Positions 19,075-28,872 of a stretch of 64,000 bases of DNA are shown piece after piece (position 1 is the stretch's first letter; the number at the start of each line of letters is the position of its first letter). The notes under the pieces were generated by a model. The model worked only from the letters and a program-made list of their open reading frames with translations. It was not told the DNA's origin and did no database searches. The stretch comes from Stutzerimonas stutzeri TS44. GTDB taxonomy: Bacteria; Pseudomonadota; Gammaproteobacteria; Pseudomonadales; Pseudomonadaceae. A program made the translations under genes and the position numbers. The DNA lies in contig AJXE01000017.1 in the NCBI GenBank assembly GCA_000263395.1, forward strand, positions 24,915 to 88,914, in the 5' to 3' direction.

Positions 19075-19893
19075 TCAGCGCAGCAGCCGCACGCGCAGGC
19101 CCGGCTGGTCGTCCTCGTCGAGCTCGATGCGCCGGGCGCCGATCCGCTCGGCGATCAGCGCCTCGCGCCAGGCGGCGCCGGCGTGCCCGCCCAGGCTGAC
19201 GCGGATGGTGATGTCCTGTCGCATGAGGTCGGCGAGCAGCGCGCTCCACTCGGCCGACGGTTCATCCGGCAGGCGTGGCAGGCGCAGCTCACCGCTGTCG
19301 CGCAACTGACGCAGCAGGGTCGCCGCGTTCGGCAGCAGCTCACCGAGCGGCGCGCTGGGCTCCAGCTGTTCGACATGCAGATAGGAACGGCCGTTGCCGC
19401 GCGTCACGCCGTAGAGCGCGAGCAGGCTGTCGCCGGCCTGCGGCAGCCGCGCCAGCAGGTAGGCCTGCTGACCTTCCGGTCCATAGAGCTTGGACTTGCC
19501 GAATACCGCATTGGCCCACAGGCTGCTCGAACCGCATTCGCGGCCCTCGCACCAGAACAGCAGCTCCCCGCCGCCATCGAGAACGGCGCGCCGGGACTGG
19601 GTGAAGGCTTCGATGCCGCTGTGGCTGTCGGGGAGTCGATAGGTAACGGCGGTCAGCTGGCCGGCGCTGGTGATCTGGCTGGCCATGCGCAACTTGCCGC
19701 TGATGCGGCGGATCGAGTCCTGCGGGTAGATTCGCTCATCCACCGGCGCCTGCCGGTAATCGACGATCTGCGCCTGCGGATAGCGCGGCAGCACCGCGAG
19801 ATCGGCGCTGCCGGCAACATCCGCCGCCAGCAACGGCGCACCGGCCAGCAACAACCCCAGCATGCCCGCCCATCGCATCGCTCTGTTCAACAC
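19075..19893 (-). CDS. DUF4892-type exported protein
   Basis: A 272-aa protein with a clear signal peptide (MLNRAMRWAGMLGLLLAG, cleavage near ALLAADV) and the DUF4892 layout: YPQAQIVDYRQ near the N-terminus and a WCEGRECGSSSLWANAVFG segment in the middle. The C-terminal half contains a stretch similar to OmpA-like variable folds. The start is GTG (19891-19893), preceded by AAGGGTGAT. Function unknown; probably periplasmic or outer-membrane associated. Convergent with the porin. Confidence 0.75.
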   Translation of the reverse strand: MLNRAMRWAGMLGLLLAGAPLLAADVAGSADLAVLPRYPQAQIVDYRQAPVDERIYPQDSIRRISGKLRMASQITSAGQLTAVTYRLPDSHSGIEAFTQSRRAVLDGGGELLFWCEGRECGSSSLWANAVFGKSKLYGPEGQQAYLLARLPQAGDSLLALYGVTRGNGRSYLHVEQLEPSAPLGELLPNAATLLRQLRDSGELRLPRLPDEPSAEWSALLADLMRQDITIRVSLGGHAGAAWREALIAERIGARRIELDEDDQPGLRVRLLR

Positions 19894-20033
19894 ATCACCC
19901 TTGCCTGCATGAATTCATCCGGCACCTGCGCGCTCCGGGCGGAGACGTCAGCGGGCCGACTGACGGTCAGCCTCGCCAGTTGCCAAAAGCAAGTCAAGCA
20001 GGCAATTGCCACGGCATCTTGCGTGACGGCGTG

Positions 20034-20888
20034 CTAGCGAAAGAAGGGCTCGAAGCACGCGGCGACCGCAGCGGCGCCGGCCTCGTCGTCCAGATGCAGG
20101 TGATGACCACCGGGCAGGTAGTGCTTGTCGAACGGCAGTTGCGCGGTCAGTTCACGCAGTTGCGGTTCGGTCATCAGCCCCTGCTCGGCCAGCACCAGGC
20201 TGGTTGGGCAGGTAACCTGCGCGGCGAACGCCAGTGCCTGGGCGCGGGTCAGGCGCACCGGCGACGGCAGCATCAGTCGTGCATCGGTACGCCAGGTGTA
20301 GCCACCCGGCACAGGCATCAGGCCACGTTCGGCCAGGCGTTCGGCGGCTTCGCGGCTGACCGCGCCGACACCTTTCATGCGCGCGGCGACGGCCCGCTCG
20401 AACGTCGCATAGACCGGCTTGCGCTTGTTGCCGATCGCCAGCAGCGCATCGAGCGCGGTGCCCAGCCGCTGCGGCGCCTCGTCCGCCTCGCCGGTATAGG
20501 GAATCACCCCATCGATCAGCGCCAGCCGCTCGACCCGCTGCGGCAGCGCGGCGGCCAGCAGCACCGCGACGATCGCGCCCATCGAGTGCCCGAGCAGCGA
20601 AAAGCTCTGCCAGCCGAACTGTTCGGCCACCTGCAGTACATCGAGCACGTAATCCCAGATGTTGTAGCCCGCGCCCAGCGGACGATGCGCCGAATGGCCG
20701 TGCCCCGGCAGATCCAGTGCAACGATGCGCAGTCCCGGCAGCCGCGGTGCCAGCCGGCTGAAGCTGGCCGCGTTGTCCAGCCAGCCGTGCAGCGCGATCA
20801 CCGGGCGGCCGTCCTGCGGCCCGTAGAGGTGCGCCGCCACCTCGGTATGCGGCAGGCTCAGCCGGACTTCCTCGAACGCCACGCTCAT
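20034..20888 (-). CDS. Alpha/beta-fold hydrolase
   Basis: A 284-aa serine hydrolase with the nucleophile elbow LLGHSMGAIVAVLL (about 96-109), an oxyanion segment ALHGWLDNAASF and the catalytic histidine in GGHHLHLD near the C-terminus. Substrate cannot be told from the sequence. Its ATG overlaps the stop of the upstream alpha/beta hydrolase by 4 nt, so the two are co-translated. Confidence 0.85.
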   Translation of the reverse strand: MSVAFEEVRLSLPHTEVAAHLYGPQDGRPVIALHGWLDNAASFSRLAPRLPGLRIVALDLPGHGHSAHRPLGAGYNIWDYVLDVLQVAEQFGWQSFSLLGHSMGAIVAVLLAAALPQRVERLALIDGVIPYTGEADEAPQRLGTALDALLAIGNKRKPVYATFERAVAARMKGVGAVSREAAERLAERGLMPVPGGYTWRTDARLMLPSPVRLTRAQALAFAAQVTCPTSLVLAEQGLMTEPQLRELTAQLPFDKHYLPGGHHLHLDDEAGAAAVAACFEPFFR

Positions 20889-21694
20889 GCGGCACCCTGG
20901 CTTGCCGCCGCCGGGCTCCAGCGAGTCAGCAGGCGGCGCAGCAGATCGGCGGTTTCCGTCGGACGCTCCAGCGGGAACATGTGCCCGCCGGGCAGTCGAT
21001 GTGCCTCGCCGCGCGCCATCAGGCGCAGCAGATAGGCGTGATGCGGCAGCACCACGCGGCTGTTGCGGCCGCGCACCATCGCCAGCGGCAGCTTCAGCGC
21101 CGGCGGCCAGCCGGGCGTGACATGCGGCACGCTGCGGTAGATGTCGATCTCGGTCTGCGGGTCGAAACGCAGGCGCATGCCCTGCCCCGCCGGTTCGAGA
21201 CCGTGCTCGATATAGGCGGCCAGGCAGTCAGGGTCGAAGCTGCGAAACAGCGTCTTGCCGGCGAAGTAGGCATGCGCTTCCGCGGCGCTGGCGAACTGTT
21301 CGCGGCGGCCCAGGGTACGCCCGGCGGGGGTCAGCCGATCGATGAAGCCGAGCCGCTTGGCGGCCCAGATCAGCGTCTGGTCGAACCAGGTCGGCAGCGG
21401 CGAATCGAGCATCACCACACCGTGATACAGCTCCGGGCGCAGCAGCGCCGCACGGTAATGCAGCATGCCACCCAGGGAGTGGCCAACGCCCCAGACCGGT
21501 TCGCCCAGCCGCTCCAGCTGCTCGAACAGCTCCTGCAGCAGGTTGTGCCAGTTGTCGTCCACCGGAAAGCGCGGGTCGTGGCCATGCCGGTCCATGTGTA
21601 CCACACGGTATTGCGGCGCCAGCGCGGCGAACAACTTGCGGTAGGTGGCCGACGGGAAGCCGTTGGCGTGGGCGAAGAAGATGCGTTGCGACAT
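20885..21694 (-). CDS. Alpha/beta-fold hydrolase
   Basis: A 269-aa serine hydrolase with nucleophile elbow GVGHSLGGMLHYRAALL, N-terminal FFAHANGFPSATYRKL and C-terminal histidine in LPGGHMFPLERP. It is the first gene of a two-hydrolase unit and overlaps the next gene by 4 nt. Paralogous in fold but not closely related in sequence to its neighbour; likely an esterase or lipase-like enzyme of unknown substrate. Confidence 0.85.
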   Translation of the reverse strand: MSQRIFFAHANGFPSATYRKLFAALAPQYRVVHMDRHGHDPRFPVDDNWHNLLQELFEQLERLGEPVWGVGHSLGGMLHYRAALLRPELYHGVVMLDSPLPTWFDQTLIWAAKRLGFIDRLTPAGRTLGRREQFASAAEAHAYFAGKTLFRSFDPDCLAAYIEHGLEPAGQGMRLRFDPQTEIDIYRSVPHVTPGWPPALKLPLAMVRGRNSRVVLPHHAYLLRLMARGEAHRLPGGHMFPLERPTETADLLRRLLTRWSPAAASQGAA

Positions 21695-21816
21695 GGGCTC
21701 GGCCGACGAGGAAGGTCAGGCCATTGTAGGCGGCCACCCCTGCCGGACAATCGCCCCGGCGCGCCCGCGTGAGCGGCATTCATGCCAAACAACGGACCGC
21801 CGCGGGGCGCTTGCCG

Positions 21817-22245
21817 TTATTCCGGCAGCGGCACCACTGCTACCGTCAGCCGCGAGATGCAGCTGGGCTTGCCGTCCTCGCCATGCAGGCGGATGTCCCA
21901 GACATGCGTCGAGCGCCCCAGGTGCACCGGCCGGCACACGCCGGTCACGCGGCCGCTGCGCAGCGCGCGCAGGTGATTGGCGTTGACTTCGAGGCCGACG
22001 CAATAGAAGCGGCTGGTGTCGATGCAGTGGTAGCTGGCCATCGAGCCGAGGGTTTCGGCCAGCACCACCGACGCCCCGCCGTGCAGCAGTCCATATGGCT
22101 GATGGGTGCGCGCATCGACCGGCATGCTCGCGGTGATGGACTCGTCGTCGAAGGACTCGAAGCGAATATCCAGCAGTTCGCTGATGGTGTTCTTGCCGCT
22201 GCCGTGCAGGCTGTCCAGGTCGGGCTGATGTTTCCAGATGCTCAA
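21817..22245 (-). CDS. Hotdog-fold acyl-CoA thioesterase (PaaI/YdiI-like)
   Basis: A 142-aa thioesterase with the motif HQPYGLLHGGASVVLAETLG, where the glutamate is the catalytic base of this hotdog subfamily. It hydrolyses aromatic or aliphatic acyl-CoA thioesters in the cytosol. A TTG start at 22245 is preferred over the GTG at 22251: GGAG lies 7 nt upstream of the TTG but only 1 nt from the GTG, and the resulting MSIWK N-terminus resembles relatives beginning MSLWK. Confidence 0.85.
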   Translation of the reverse strand: MSIWKHQPDLDSLHGSGKNTISELLDIRFESFDDESITASMPVDARTHQPYGLLHGGASVVLAETLGSMASYHCIDTSRFYCVGLEVNANHLRALRSGRVTGVCRPVHLGRSTHVWDIRLHGEDGKPSCISRLTVAVVPLPE

Positions 22246-22321
22246 GGGCACACTCCGTTTCCATGCTTGTTGTTATCGAATGGCGCATCCGCCGGCCGCA
22301 CGCCGGGCATTCCCCCTGTGC

Positions 22322-22780
22322 TCAGCGCGCGTGATGCAGCGAGACCAGGCGCATCAGTCCGGCGGCCAGCGCCTCGCCTTCCAGTTCAGCGAGGCTGGAA
22401 GTCGCCATCGGCAACGACTCGTCGCGCTGACCGTGCACCAACCAGCCGCCGAGCGTACCGACGAACGGCTGATGCGTCACCAGCAGCAGGTGCTGCTCGG
22501 GGCGCCGGTCCAGATACAGCATGGCTTCGCGCAGGTCCGAATCGGGCGTCGCCCAGGGCACGGTCTCGAACGTGCCGCTGAAACCCAGCTCCTGGCGGAC
22601 GATCTCGGCCGTCTGCTGGGCGCGCTGGTAGGGGCTTGCCAGAATCGTCTGCAGCGGCCGGTTGCGCAGATGCGCGGCGATCTCGCGAACATCGAGCCGG
22701 CCCTGCTCGGTCAGATTGCGCTCGGCGTCGGTGCGCGCCCGCGGCTCGGCCTGGCCGTGACGCAATAGCCAGAGTTTCAT
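22322..22780 (-). CDS. sixA: Phosphohistidine phosphatase SixA
   Basis: A 152-aa histidine-phosphatase-fold enzyme. The catalytic RHG motif is present at the N-terminus (LWLLRHGQAEPRA) and the second histidine lies in LLLVTHQPFVG. SixA removes phosphate from the histidine of phosphotransfer proteins. The ATG at 22778-22780 overlaps the stop of the upstream DUF4389 gene by 4 nt. Confidence 0.9.
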   Translation of the reverse strand: MKLWLLRHGQAEPRARTDAERNLTEQGRLDVREIAAHLRNRPLQTILASPYQRAQQTAEIVRQELGFSGTFETVPWATPDSDLREAMLYLDRRPEQHLLLVTHQPFVGTLGGWLVHGQRDESLPMATSSLAELEGEALAAGLMRLVSLHHAR

Positions 22781-23133
22781 GGCGTTGGCTCTTGTGGTGT
22801 GGGAGGAGTCGGCGTGGAGGGAGTCGACGGTGTCGCTGGCGCACTCGGCAGGTCGGCGGCACGCGGTGCCGGCCAGTCCGACAGCGGCCAGGGCTTGTGC
22901 TCGGTATTGAAGGTTCCGAAACGGCCGATCTGCGCGAGGTACTGGCTCAGGCTGTCGCCGAACCCCTGCAGGCTCGGGTCCGGCTGGCCCTTGAGCACAC
23001 GCAGGACCAGCTGCAGCAGCACGACGACCAGCAGCACCAGCTCGGCCAGTTGCCAGACGAGAAAGAACAGCAGCATCCAGACGATCCGCAGAATCAGCGA
23101 CTCACGCTCGGCGCCGCGATTGGATTGGTTCAT
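22777..23133 (-). CDS. DUF4389 domain membrane protein
   Basis: A 118-aa protein with one long hydrophobic stretch (about 16-46) that may form two membrane passes, followed by a cytosolic amphipathic part and a low-complexity Pro/Thr tail (PSTPSTPTPPTP). It sits between gpsA and sixA, as in other Pseudomonas, and overlaps sixA by 4 nt. Function unknown. Confidence 0.8.
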   Translation of the reverse strand: MNQSNRGAERESLILRIVWMLLFFLVWQLAELVLLVVVLLQLVLRVLKGQPDPSLQGFGDSLSQYLAQIGRFGTFNTEHKPWPLSDWPAPRAADLPSAPATPSTPSTPTPPTPQEPTP

Positions 23134-23151
23134 GGTTTTCTCTTGTCCTGT

Positions 23152-24174
23152 TCAGAAGCCGTCGGTGGAAATGAAGTCGATATCGGTCTTCGGCTCGCCA
23201 CGCATCAGCGCGCCGATCACCTGCTCGAGCGTACGCCCCTCGAAAAGCACCGCATGCAGCCCCGCGACCAGCGGCATGTAGACCTGCATCTCTTCGGCCT
23301 TGGTCTTGAGCACCTTGATGGTGTTGACGCCCTCGGCGACTTCGCCCAGGCGCGACACCGCTTCCTCGAGGCTCAGGCCCTCGCCCAGCGCGTGGCCGAC
23401 CTGGAAGTTGCGACTCTTGGGCGAGGTGCAGGTCACGATCAGGTCGCCGACGCCGGCCAGGCCGAGGAAGGTCATGGGATTGGCGCCGAGCTTGACCGCG
23501 AAGCGCGTCATCTCGGCGAGCGCGCGGGTGATCAGCATGCTGCGGGTGTTCTCGCCCATGCCCAGCGCCGCCGCCATACCCGCCATGATTGCGTAGACGT
23601 TCTTCAGCGCGCCGCCCAACTCGACGCCGAAACGGTCGGCGCTGGCGTAGACACGGAAGGTGCGGCCATGCAGGACCGCCTGCACATTGCGGCATAGCGC
23701 CTCATCGTCGCTGGCCACCACGGTGGCGGTGAGCGCATGCTCGGCGACCTCGCGCGCCAGGTTCGGCCCCGACAGCACACCGATGCGTGCCTGGGGGGCG
23801 ATTTCCTCGAGGATCTGGCTCATCAGCTTGAAGCCGTGCGCCTCGATACCCTTGGTCGTGCTGACCAGCTGCTTGCCCGCCAGTTGCGCGGCAAACGGCT
23901 GCAACGCCTGGCGCAACGCGCTGGAGGGCAGCGCGACGAAGATCAGCTCGCACGCATCCAGAGTCTGCGCCAGATCGGTGGTCGGCTGCACCTGCGCCAG
24001 GATGGTCACGCCCTTGAGGTAGCGTGGGTTCTGCCGCTGACTGCGAATGCTTTCAGCCTGCTCGGCGTCGCGCATCCAGAGCCGGACGTCGTGCCCGTTC
24101 TCCGCCAGCAGATTGGCGATCGCAGTGCCGAAACTGCCGCCGCCGAGCACGGCGATGGGTTGCTTAGCTGTCAT
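23152..24174 (-). CDS. gpsA: Glycerol-3-phosphate dehydrogenase [NAD(P)+] (EC 1.1.1.94)
   Basis: A 340-aa cytosolic enzyme that reduces dihydroxyacetone phosphate to sn-glycerol-3-phosphate for phospholipid synthesis. The NAD-binding motif [17 protein letters not shown] is at the N-terminus; [16 protein letters not shown] and the catalytic-lysine region [12 protein letters not shown] follow in order. The start at 24174 (MTAKQ) fits the family better than the ATG 21 nt further upstream. Followed by DUF4389 and sixA on the same strand. Confidence 0.96.
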   Translation of the reverse strand: MTAKQPIAVLGGGSFGTAIANLLAENGHDVRLWMRDAEQAESIRSQRQNPRYLKGVTILAQVQPTTDLAQTLDACELIFVALPSSALRQALQPFAAQLAGKQLVSTTKGIEAHGFKLMSQILEEIAPQARIGVLSGPNLAREVAEHALTATVVASDDEALCRNVQAVLHGRTFRVYASADRFGVELGGALKNVYAIMAGMAAALGMGENTRSMLITRALAEMTRFAVKLGANPMTFLGLAGVGDLIVTCTSPKSRNFQVGHALGEGLSLEEAVSRLGEVAEGVNTIKVLKTKAEEMQVYMPLVAGLHAVLFEGRTLEQVIGALMRGEPKTDIDFISTDGF

Positions 24175-24550
24175 GTGGTTACCGTAGTAGGCCATTCGCG
24201 ATGGCAGTGCCGGGCATTATACGTCGCACATCGCACGCAGCCAGCGCCAAGCGGGCCGGCGCGGCCGCGCATTGCGGCCGTGGCATTCCTGCCTCGGACA
24301 TTGGTCTATGACACGCGACCGCCGCAAAATCCTCGTGACGCGCCAAGGAGTGTTAAAGTAGCCCGCCAACTCCGTCCTCACTTTTGCTGCAGCGGCGGGC
24401 TGGGTAAGTGATGACCGACTGTCCACACTGTGACTTTAGCCACAACACGGCAGTCTATGACTAGTCTTTATAACCAGGTCCCGTGCGCACGGGGCCGGTC
24501 AGTAAGCAGCACAAAGCCCTGCATATAAAAGGGACCATTGAGGAATACGC

Positions 24551-25066
24551 ATGACCAAACAACACGCCTTTACTCGGGAAGACCTGCTTCGTTGCAGCCG
24601 CGGCGAGCTCTTCGGTCCCGGTAATGCGCAACTGCCCGCACCGAACATGCTGATGGTCGACCGTATCGTTCACATCAGCGAAGTCGGCGGCAAGTATGGC
24701 AAGGGCGAGCTGGTCGCCGAGCTGGATATCAACCCTGATCTCTGGTTCTTTGCCTGCCATTTCGAAGGCGATCCGGTCATGCCCGGCTGCCTGGGCCTGG
24801 ACGCCATGTGGCAACTGGTCGGCTTCTACCTTGGCTGGCAGGGCAACCCCGGCCGCGGCCGCGCGCTCGGCTCGGGCGAAGTGAAATTCTTCGGCCAGGT
24901 CCTGCCGACCGCCAAGAAGATCACCTATAACATCCATATCAAGCGCACCATCAACCGTTCGTTGATCCTCGGCATCGCCGATGGCACCGTCAGCGTTGAT
25001 GGCCGCGAGATCTACAGTGCCGAAGGCTTGCGCGTCGGCCTGTTCACCTCTACCGACAGCTTCTGA
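24551..25066 (+). CDS. fabA: 3-hydroxydecanoyl-ACP dehydratase/isomerase
   Basis: A 171-aa hotdog dehydratase that introduces the cis double bond in type II fatty-acid synthesis. The FabA active-site segment [18 protein letters not shown] (catalytic His and, later, Asp in GLDAMWQL) is intact. TTGAGGAATACGC precedes the ATG. fabB follows after 11 nt, forming the standard fabAB operon. The 376-bp upstream gap (24175-24550) carries the leader and presumably the promoter; I see no clear -35/-10 pair there. Confidence 0.97.
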   Translation: MTKQHAFTREDLLRCSRGELFGPGNAQLPAPNMLMVDRIVHISEVGGKYGKGELVAELDINPDLWFFACHFEGDPVMPGCLGLDAMWQLVGFYLGWQGNPGRGRALGSGEVKFFGQVLPTAKKITYNIHIKRTINRSLILGIADGTVSVDGREIYSAEGLRVGLFTSTDSF

Positions 25067-25077
25067 AGGACATCCGC

Positions 25078-26295
25078 ATGCGTCGCGTCGTGATCACTGG
25101 CCTGGGTATCGTTTCCTGCCTGGGCAATGACAAAGAGACCGTCTCCGGCAACCTGCGCGCCGGTCGCCCCGGTATCCGCTTCAATCAGTCCTATGCGGAC
25201 ATGGGGCTGCGCAGCCAGGTTTCCGGCTCCGTCAATCTGAACCTCGAAGAGCTGATCGATCGCAAGGTCCTGCGTTTCATGGGCGACGCTGCCGCCTATG
25301 CCTACCTGGCGATGGAGCAGGCGGTGAAGGACGCCGGCTTCAGCCTCGATGACATTTCCAATCCGCGCATCGGCCTGGTGGCCGGTTCGGGTGGCGCTTC
25401 GACCATCAACCAGATGGAAGCCATCGACATCCTGCGCGACAAGGGCGTCAAGCGCATCGGCCCATACCGCGTGCCGCGCACCATGAGCAGCACCGTGTCG
25501 GCCTGCCTGGCCACGCCGTTCCGCATCAAGGGCATCAACTACTCCATCGCCTCGGCCTGCGCCACCAGCGCGCATTGCATCGGCCATGCGATGGAGCAGA
25601 TCCAGATGGGCAAGCAGGACGTGGTCTTCGCCGGTGGCGGTGAAGAGGAACACTGGAGCCAGAGCTGCCTGTTCGACGCCATGGGCGCCCTGTCCAGCCA
25701 GTACAACGAGACGCCGGAAAAGGCCTCGCGCGCCTACGACGCCAAGCGTGACGGCTTCGTCATTGCCGGCGGCGGCGGCATGGTGGTGGTCGAGGAACTG
25801 GAGCACGCGCTCAAGCGCGGCGCGCACATCTACGCCGAGATCGTCGGCTACGGCGCAACCTCCGATGGCTACGACATGGTCGCGCCGAGCGGTGAAGGCG
25901 CGCTGCGTTGCATGCAGCAAGCGATGTCCACCGTCGAAGGCCCAATCGATTACCTCAACACCCACGGCACTTCCACTCCGGTGGGCGACGTGGCCGAGGC
26001 CAAGGCCGTACGCAACATGTTCGGCGACAAGCTCCCGACCATCAGCTCGACCAAGAGCCTGTCCGGTCACTCGCTGGGCGCCGCCGGCGTGCACGAGGCG
26101 ATCTACTCGATGCTGATGATGGAAGGCAACTTCATCGCCGGCTCGGTGAACATCGACGAACTGGACCCGGAAGTCGCCGATATGCCGATCCTGCGCGAAA
26201 CCCGCGAGAACGTGCAGCTCGACACCGTGATGAGCAACAGCTTCGGCTTCGGTGGCACCAACGCCACGCTGGTACTCAAGCGCTGGAAAGGCTGA
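25078..26295 (+). CDS. fabB: Beta-ketoacyl-ACP synthase I
   Basis: A 405-aa condensing enzyme that elongates cis-3-decenoyl-ACP produced by FabA. The catalytic cysteine lies in [14 protein letters not shown] and the two histidines in [11 protein letters not shown] and [15 protein letters not shown]. The conserved C-terminal [12 protein letters not shown] is present. Second gene of fabAB, terminated by the hairpin at 26320. Confidence 0.97.
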   Translation: MRRVVITGLGIVSCLGNDKETVSGNLRAGRPGIRFNQSYADMGLRSQVSGSVNLNLEELIDRKVLRFMGDAAAYAYLAMEQAVKDAGFSLDDISNPRIGLVAGSGGASTINQMEAIDILRDKGVKRIGPYRVPRTMSSTVSACLATPFRIKGINYSIASACATSAHCIGHAMEQIQMGKQDVVFAGGGEEEHWSQSCLFDAMGALSSQYNETPEKASRAYDAKRDGFVIAGGGGMVVVEELEHALKRGAHIYAEIVGYGATSDGYDMVAPSGEGALRCMQQAMSTVEGPIDYLNTHGTSTPVGDVAEAKAVRNMFGDKLPTISSTKSLSGHSLGAAGVHEAIYSMLMMEGNFIAGSVNIDELDPEVADMPILRETRENVQLDTVMSNSFGFGGTNATLVLKRWKG

Positions 26296-26319
26296 TTCGG
26301 CCAGCGTCTGCAGCACATG

Positions 26320-26350
26320 AAAACGCCCCGGTCTTCGGGGCGTTTTCGTT
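26320..26350. terminator. Bidirectional terminator
   Basis: AAAACGCCCC (26320-26329) pairs perfectly with GGGGCGTTTT (26337-26346). It serves fabAB on the plus strand and sstT on the minus strand. Confidence 0.92.
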
Positions 26351-26407
26351 TCTACGGGGTATCGCCTGGTGTCGGCGGAGCGCTCCGCCGACAGCGGGCA
26401 TGGCCGG

Positions 26408-27652
26408 TCAGCTCAATGGCTGCTCATCCGCCTCGATGCTGTCGCCGTGGGCAATGCAGGATGCCGCGGTGAACAGCACGTCGGTGGAGGAATTCAGCGC
26501 GGTCTCGGCCGAATCCTGTACCACGCCGATGATGAACCCGATTGCCACCACCTGCATCGCCAGGTCGTTGGAAATGCCGAACAGACCGCACGCCAACGGA
26601 ATCAGCAGCAGCGAGCCTCCAGCCACGCCCGACGCACCGCAGGCACAGACCGACGCCAGCAGGCTCAGCAGCACCGCCGTTGGCAGGTCGACCGGGATAC
26701 CCAGCGTATGTACCGCCGCCAGCGTCAGCACGCTGATGGTGATCGCCGCGCCGCCCATGTTGATGGTGGCACCCAGCGGGATCGACACCGAGTAGGTGTC
26801 CTTGTGCAGCCCCAGGCGCTGGCAGATCTGCAGGTTGACCGGGATGTTCGCCGCCGAACTGCGCGTGAAGAAGGCGGTGATGCCGCTCTCACGCAGGCAG
26901 GTGAGCACCAGCGGATACGGGTTGCGACGAATCTGCCAGAACACGATCAGCGGATTAACCACCAGCGCAGTGAACAGCATGCTGCCAATCAGCACCAGCA
27001 GCAGCCGCAGATAGCCCAGCAGCGTTTCGAAGCCGGAGGCGGCCAGCGTGTTGGCGACCAGCCCGAACACCCCCAGCGGGGCCAGCCGGATCACCACCTT
27101 GACGATCAGCGAGACACCACTCGACAGATCGTTGACCAGTTGGCGGGTGCTCTCTCCCGCATGGCGGAAGGCGAAGCCCAGGCCGATAGCCCAGGCCAGG
27201 ATGCCGATGAAGTTGCCTGCGATCAGTGCCTTCACCGGGTTGTCCACCACATTGAACAGCAGCGTGCGCAGCACCTCGCCCACCCCGGATGGCGGCGTCA
27301 CGTCGGCCGCCTGGCGCACCAGCACCAGCTCCGTGGGAAACAGGAAGCTCGCACTCACGCCCACCACCGCCGCAGCCAGCGTACCCAGCGCGTAGAGCAT
27401 GATGATCGGCCGAATATGCGTCGGCTGGCCGTGCCGATGGTTGGCCAGCGAAGCGATGACCAGGACGAACACCAGTACCGGCGCCACTGCCTTCAGCGCG
27501 GCCACGAACAGATCGCCTAGCAGCCCCGCCGATTGCGCCGCCGATGGCCACAGCACGGCCAGCAGGCAGCCCAGCACGAGGCCGACGACGATCTGAGCGA
27601 CCAGACTGGTACGGTTGATGAATCGGAAGAAACGGTTTGGCAGGTCGGACAT
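26408..27652 (-). CDS. sstT: Serine/threonine:Na+ symporter
   Basis: A 414-aa dicarboxylate/amino acid:cation symporter-fold protein with eight membrane helices and re-entrant loops. Diagnostic segments are [32 protein letters not shown] and the sodium-site region around [16 protein letters not shown]. SstT imports serine and threonine with sodium. The start [10 protein letters not shown] fits the family. Confidence 0.93.
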   Translation of the reverse strand: MSDLPNRFFRFINRTSLVAQIVVGLVLGCLLAVLWPSAAQSAGLLGDLFVAALKAVAPVLVFVLVIASLANHRHGQPTHIRPIIMLYALGTLAAAVVGVSASFLFPTELVLVRQAADVTPPSGVGEVLRTLLFNVVDNPVKALIAGNFIGILAWAIGLGFAFRHAGESTRQLVNDLSSGVSLIVKVVIRLAPLGVFGLVANTLAASGFETLLGYLRLLLVLIGSMLFTALVVNPLIVFWQIRRNPYPLVLTCLRESGITAFFTRSSAANIPVNLQICQRLGLHKDTYSVSIPLGATINMGGAAITISVLTLAAVHTLGIPVDLPTAVLLSLLASVCACGASGVAGGSLLLIPLACGLFGISNDLAMQVVAIGFIIGVVQDSAETALNSSTDVLFTAASCIAHGDSIEADEQPLS

Positions 27653-27842
27653 GATACTGCTCTCGAAATTGACGGAGCCGGGCAGCTCGCACCGGCCCTC
27701 ATCGGCCGCTGCGATCCGCAGGTCGAAAGCCGCTTGCCACCCGGAAAGCGCCGGATACTACGCCGCTCGCACGCGCAAGCCCAGCCTTGCCATTGCCTAC
27801 TGAGGGTGCAGCGCGCAGCCGCCGCCGGCCGGGCCCCCGTCT

Positions 27843-28180
27843 TCAGATCCGGAAGCGCGCCACCAGAACCTGCTCTTCCGAGGCGCTGGCAATCACCAGA
27901 TTGCGCTCGCTGATCCGGCCGAGCGCCTGGACGATAGCGTCCAGCGCGGTGCCGGCGGCCTGCGCACTTCCAGCGTGGTGCAGGTACGTGGGTTGCTCGC
28001 CGGCACGGCCTGGCTCAGCGGCCGCACGATGCTGCGGATGAAGACCCAGGCGAGGAACCAGCTCAGCAGGCCGGCCACCATCAGCATTGCGATCATCCAG
28101 ATGCGCGTCGCGATGAAGTGGGCACGCGCGTTTTCGACGACAGCCCCAGCAGCACGATAAGCCCGATCAGGCCACCCCCC
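27843..28180 (-). pseudogene. Decayed methyl-accepting chemotaxis protein fragment
   Basis: On the minus strand the translation shows the second transmembrane helix and start of a HAMP domain (IWMIAMLMVAGLLSWFLAW, then FIRSIVRPLSQAV). It then passes, via frame change and deletion, to a piece of the signalling domain (SASEEQVLVAR) before a stop at 27843-27845. Sensor, adaptation and hairpin-tip regions are missing. It is too broken to be functional. Confidence 0.75.
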
Positions 28181-28357
28181 CCAGAGCCGAACGCCTGGAG
28201 ATATGCATAGTGCGGACAGACCTGGGACAACCTCGCTCCATGACGAATGTTCTGGCAGGCAGGCTGCCAACTCAGGCACGTTATCGGAGCGAGTGTCAGA
28301 TATCTTGAACACTGACGCCAAACAAATAGCGGCTTTATGGCCGCATGGTCACGAGCG

Positions 28358-28822
28358 TCACCGCACCTCGAAACGCTGCTCCGCGAGCTTGCGGTCGCCC
28401 TGGAACACCATGAAATGCCATTCGCCACGTACCAGTTCATGGTGCTCGGTGAACTCGAACGCCATGACATCGTCCGCCGCCCCCGGAACCAGCGCCTGCA
28501 CCACTTCCAGCTTGTCGTGGCGTTCGCCGTCCGGCGTGACCAGCCCCGGGGTGAAATACAGCAGCGTCAGCGGCGTATCACCTTCGCGCTTGCCGGCCAG
28601 GCTGTAGCGCAGGCCGAACTTGGTGCCCAGCTTCGCTGGCACGACCGTGGTGCGCTCGATCGGCTGCTTGCCGACGCGCAGGATGCGCTGCCCCGCCTCG
28701 AGCTCTTTCTGCGGGCTTTCGAACACGCCGTATTCGACATTGCCCTCCAGACGCACCCCAGCCAGGGCGTCACCGCCAAACAGCAGTGCTGCGCCCAGGC
28801 AGATCAAAGATTTCAGTCGCAT
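28358..28822 (-). CDS. DUF3859-type exported protein
   Basis: A 154-aa protein with a signal peptide (cleavage near ALAGVRL) and the DUF3859 core: KLGTKFGLRYSLAG and a C-terminal region ending GEWHFMVFQGDRKLAEQ. Likely periplasmic, monodomain and beta-rich; role unknown. It stands alone between the chemoreceptor remnant and an amidohydrolase gene. Confidence 0.78.
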   Translation of the reverse strand: MRLKSLICLGAALLFGGDALAGVRLEGNVEYGVFESPQKELEAGQRILRVGKQPIERTTVVPAKLGTKFGLRYSLAGKREGDTPLTLLYFTPGLVTPDGERHDKLEVVQALVPGAADDVMAFEFTEHHELVRGEWHFMVFQGDRKLAEQRFEVR

Positions 28823-28872
28823 AGCCAGCCTCTGGTTCGTTTGAAAAGGCTGGAGAATATGACGTGATCATT

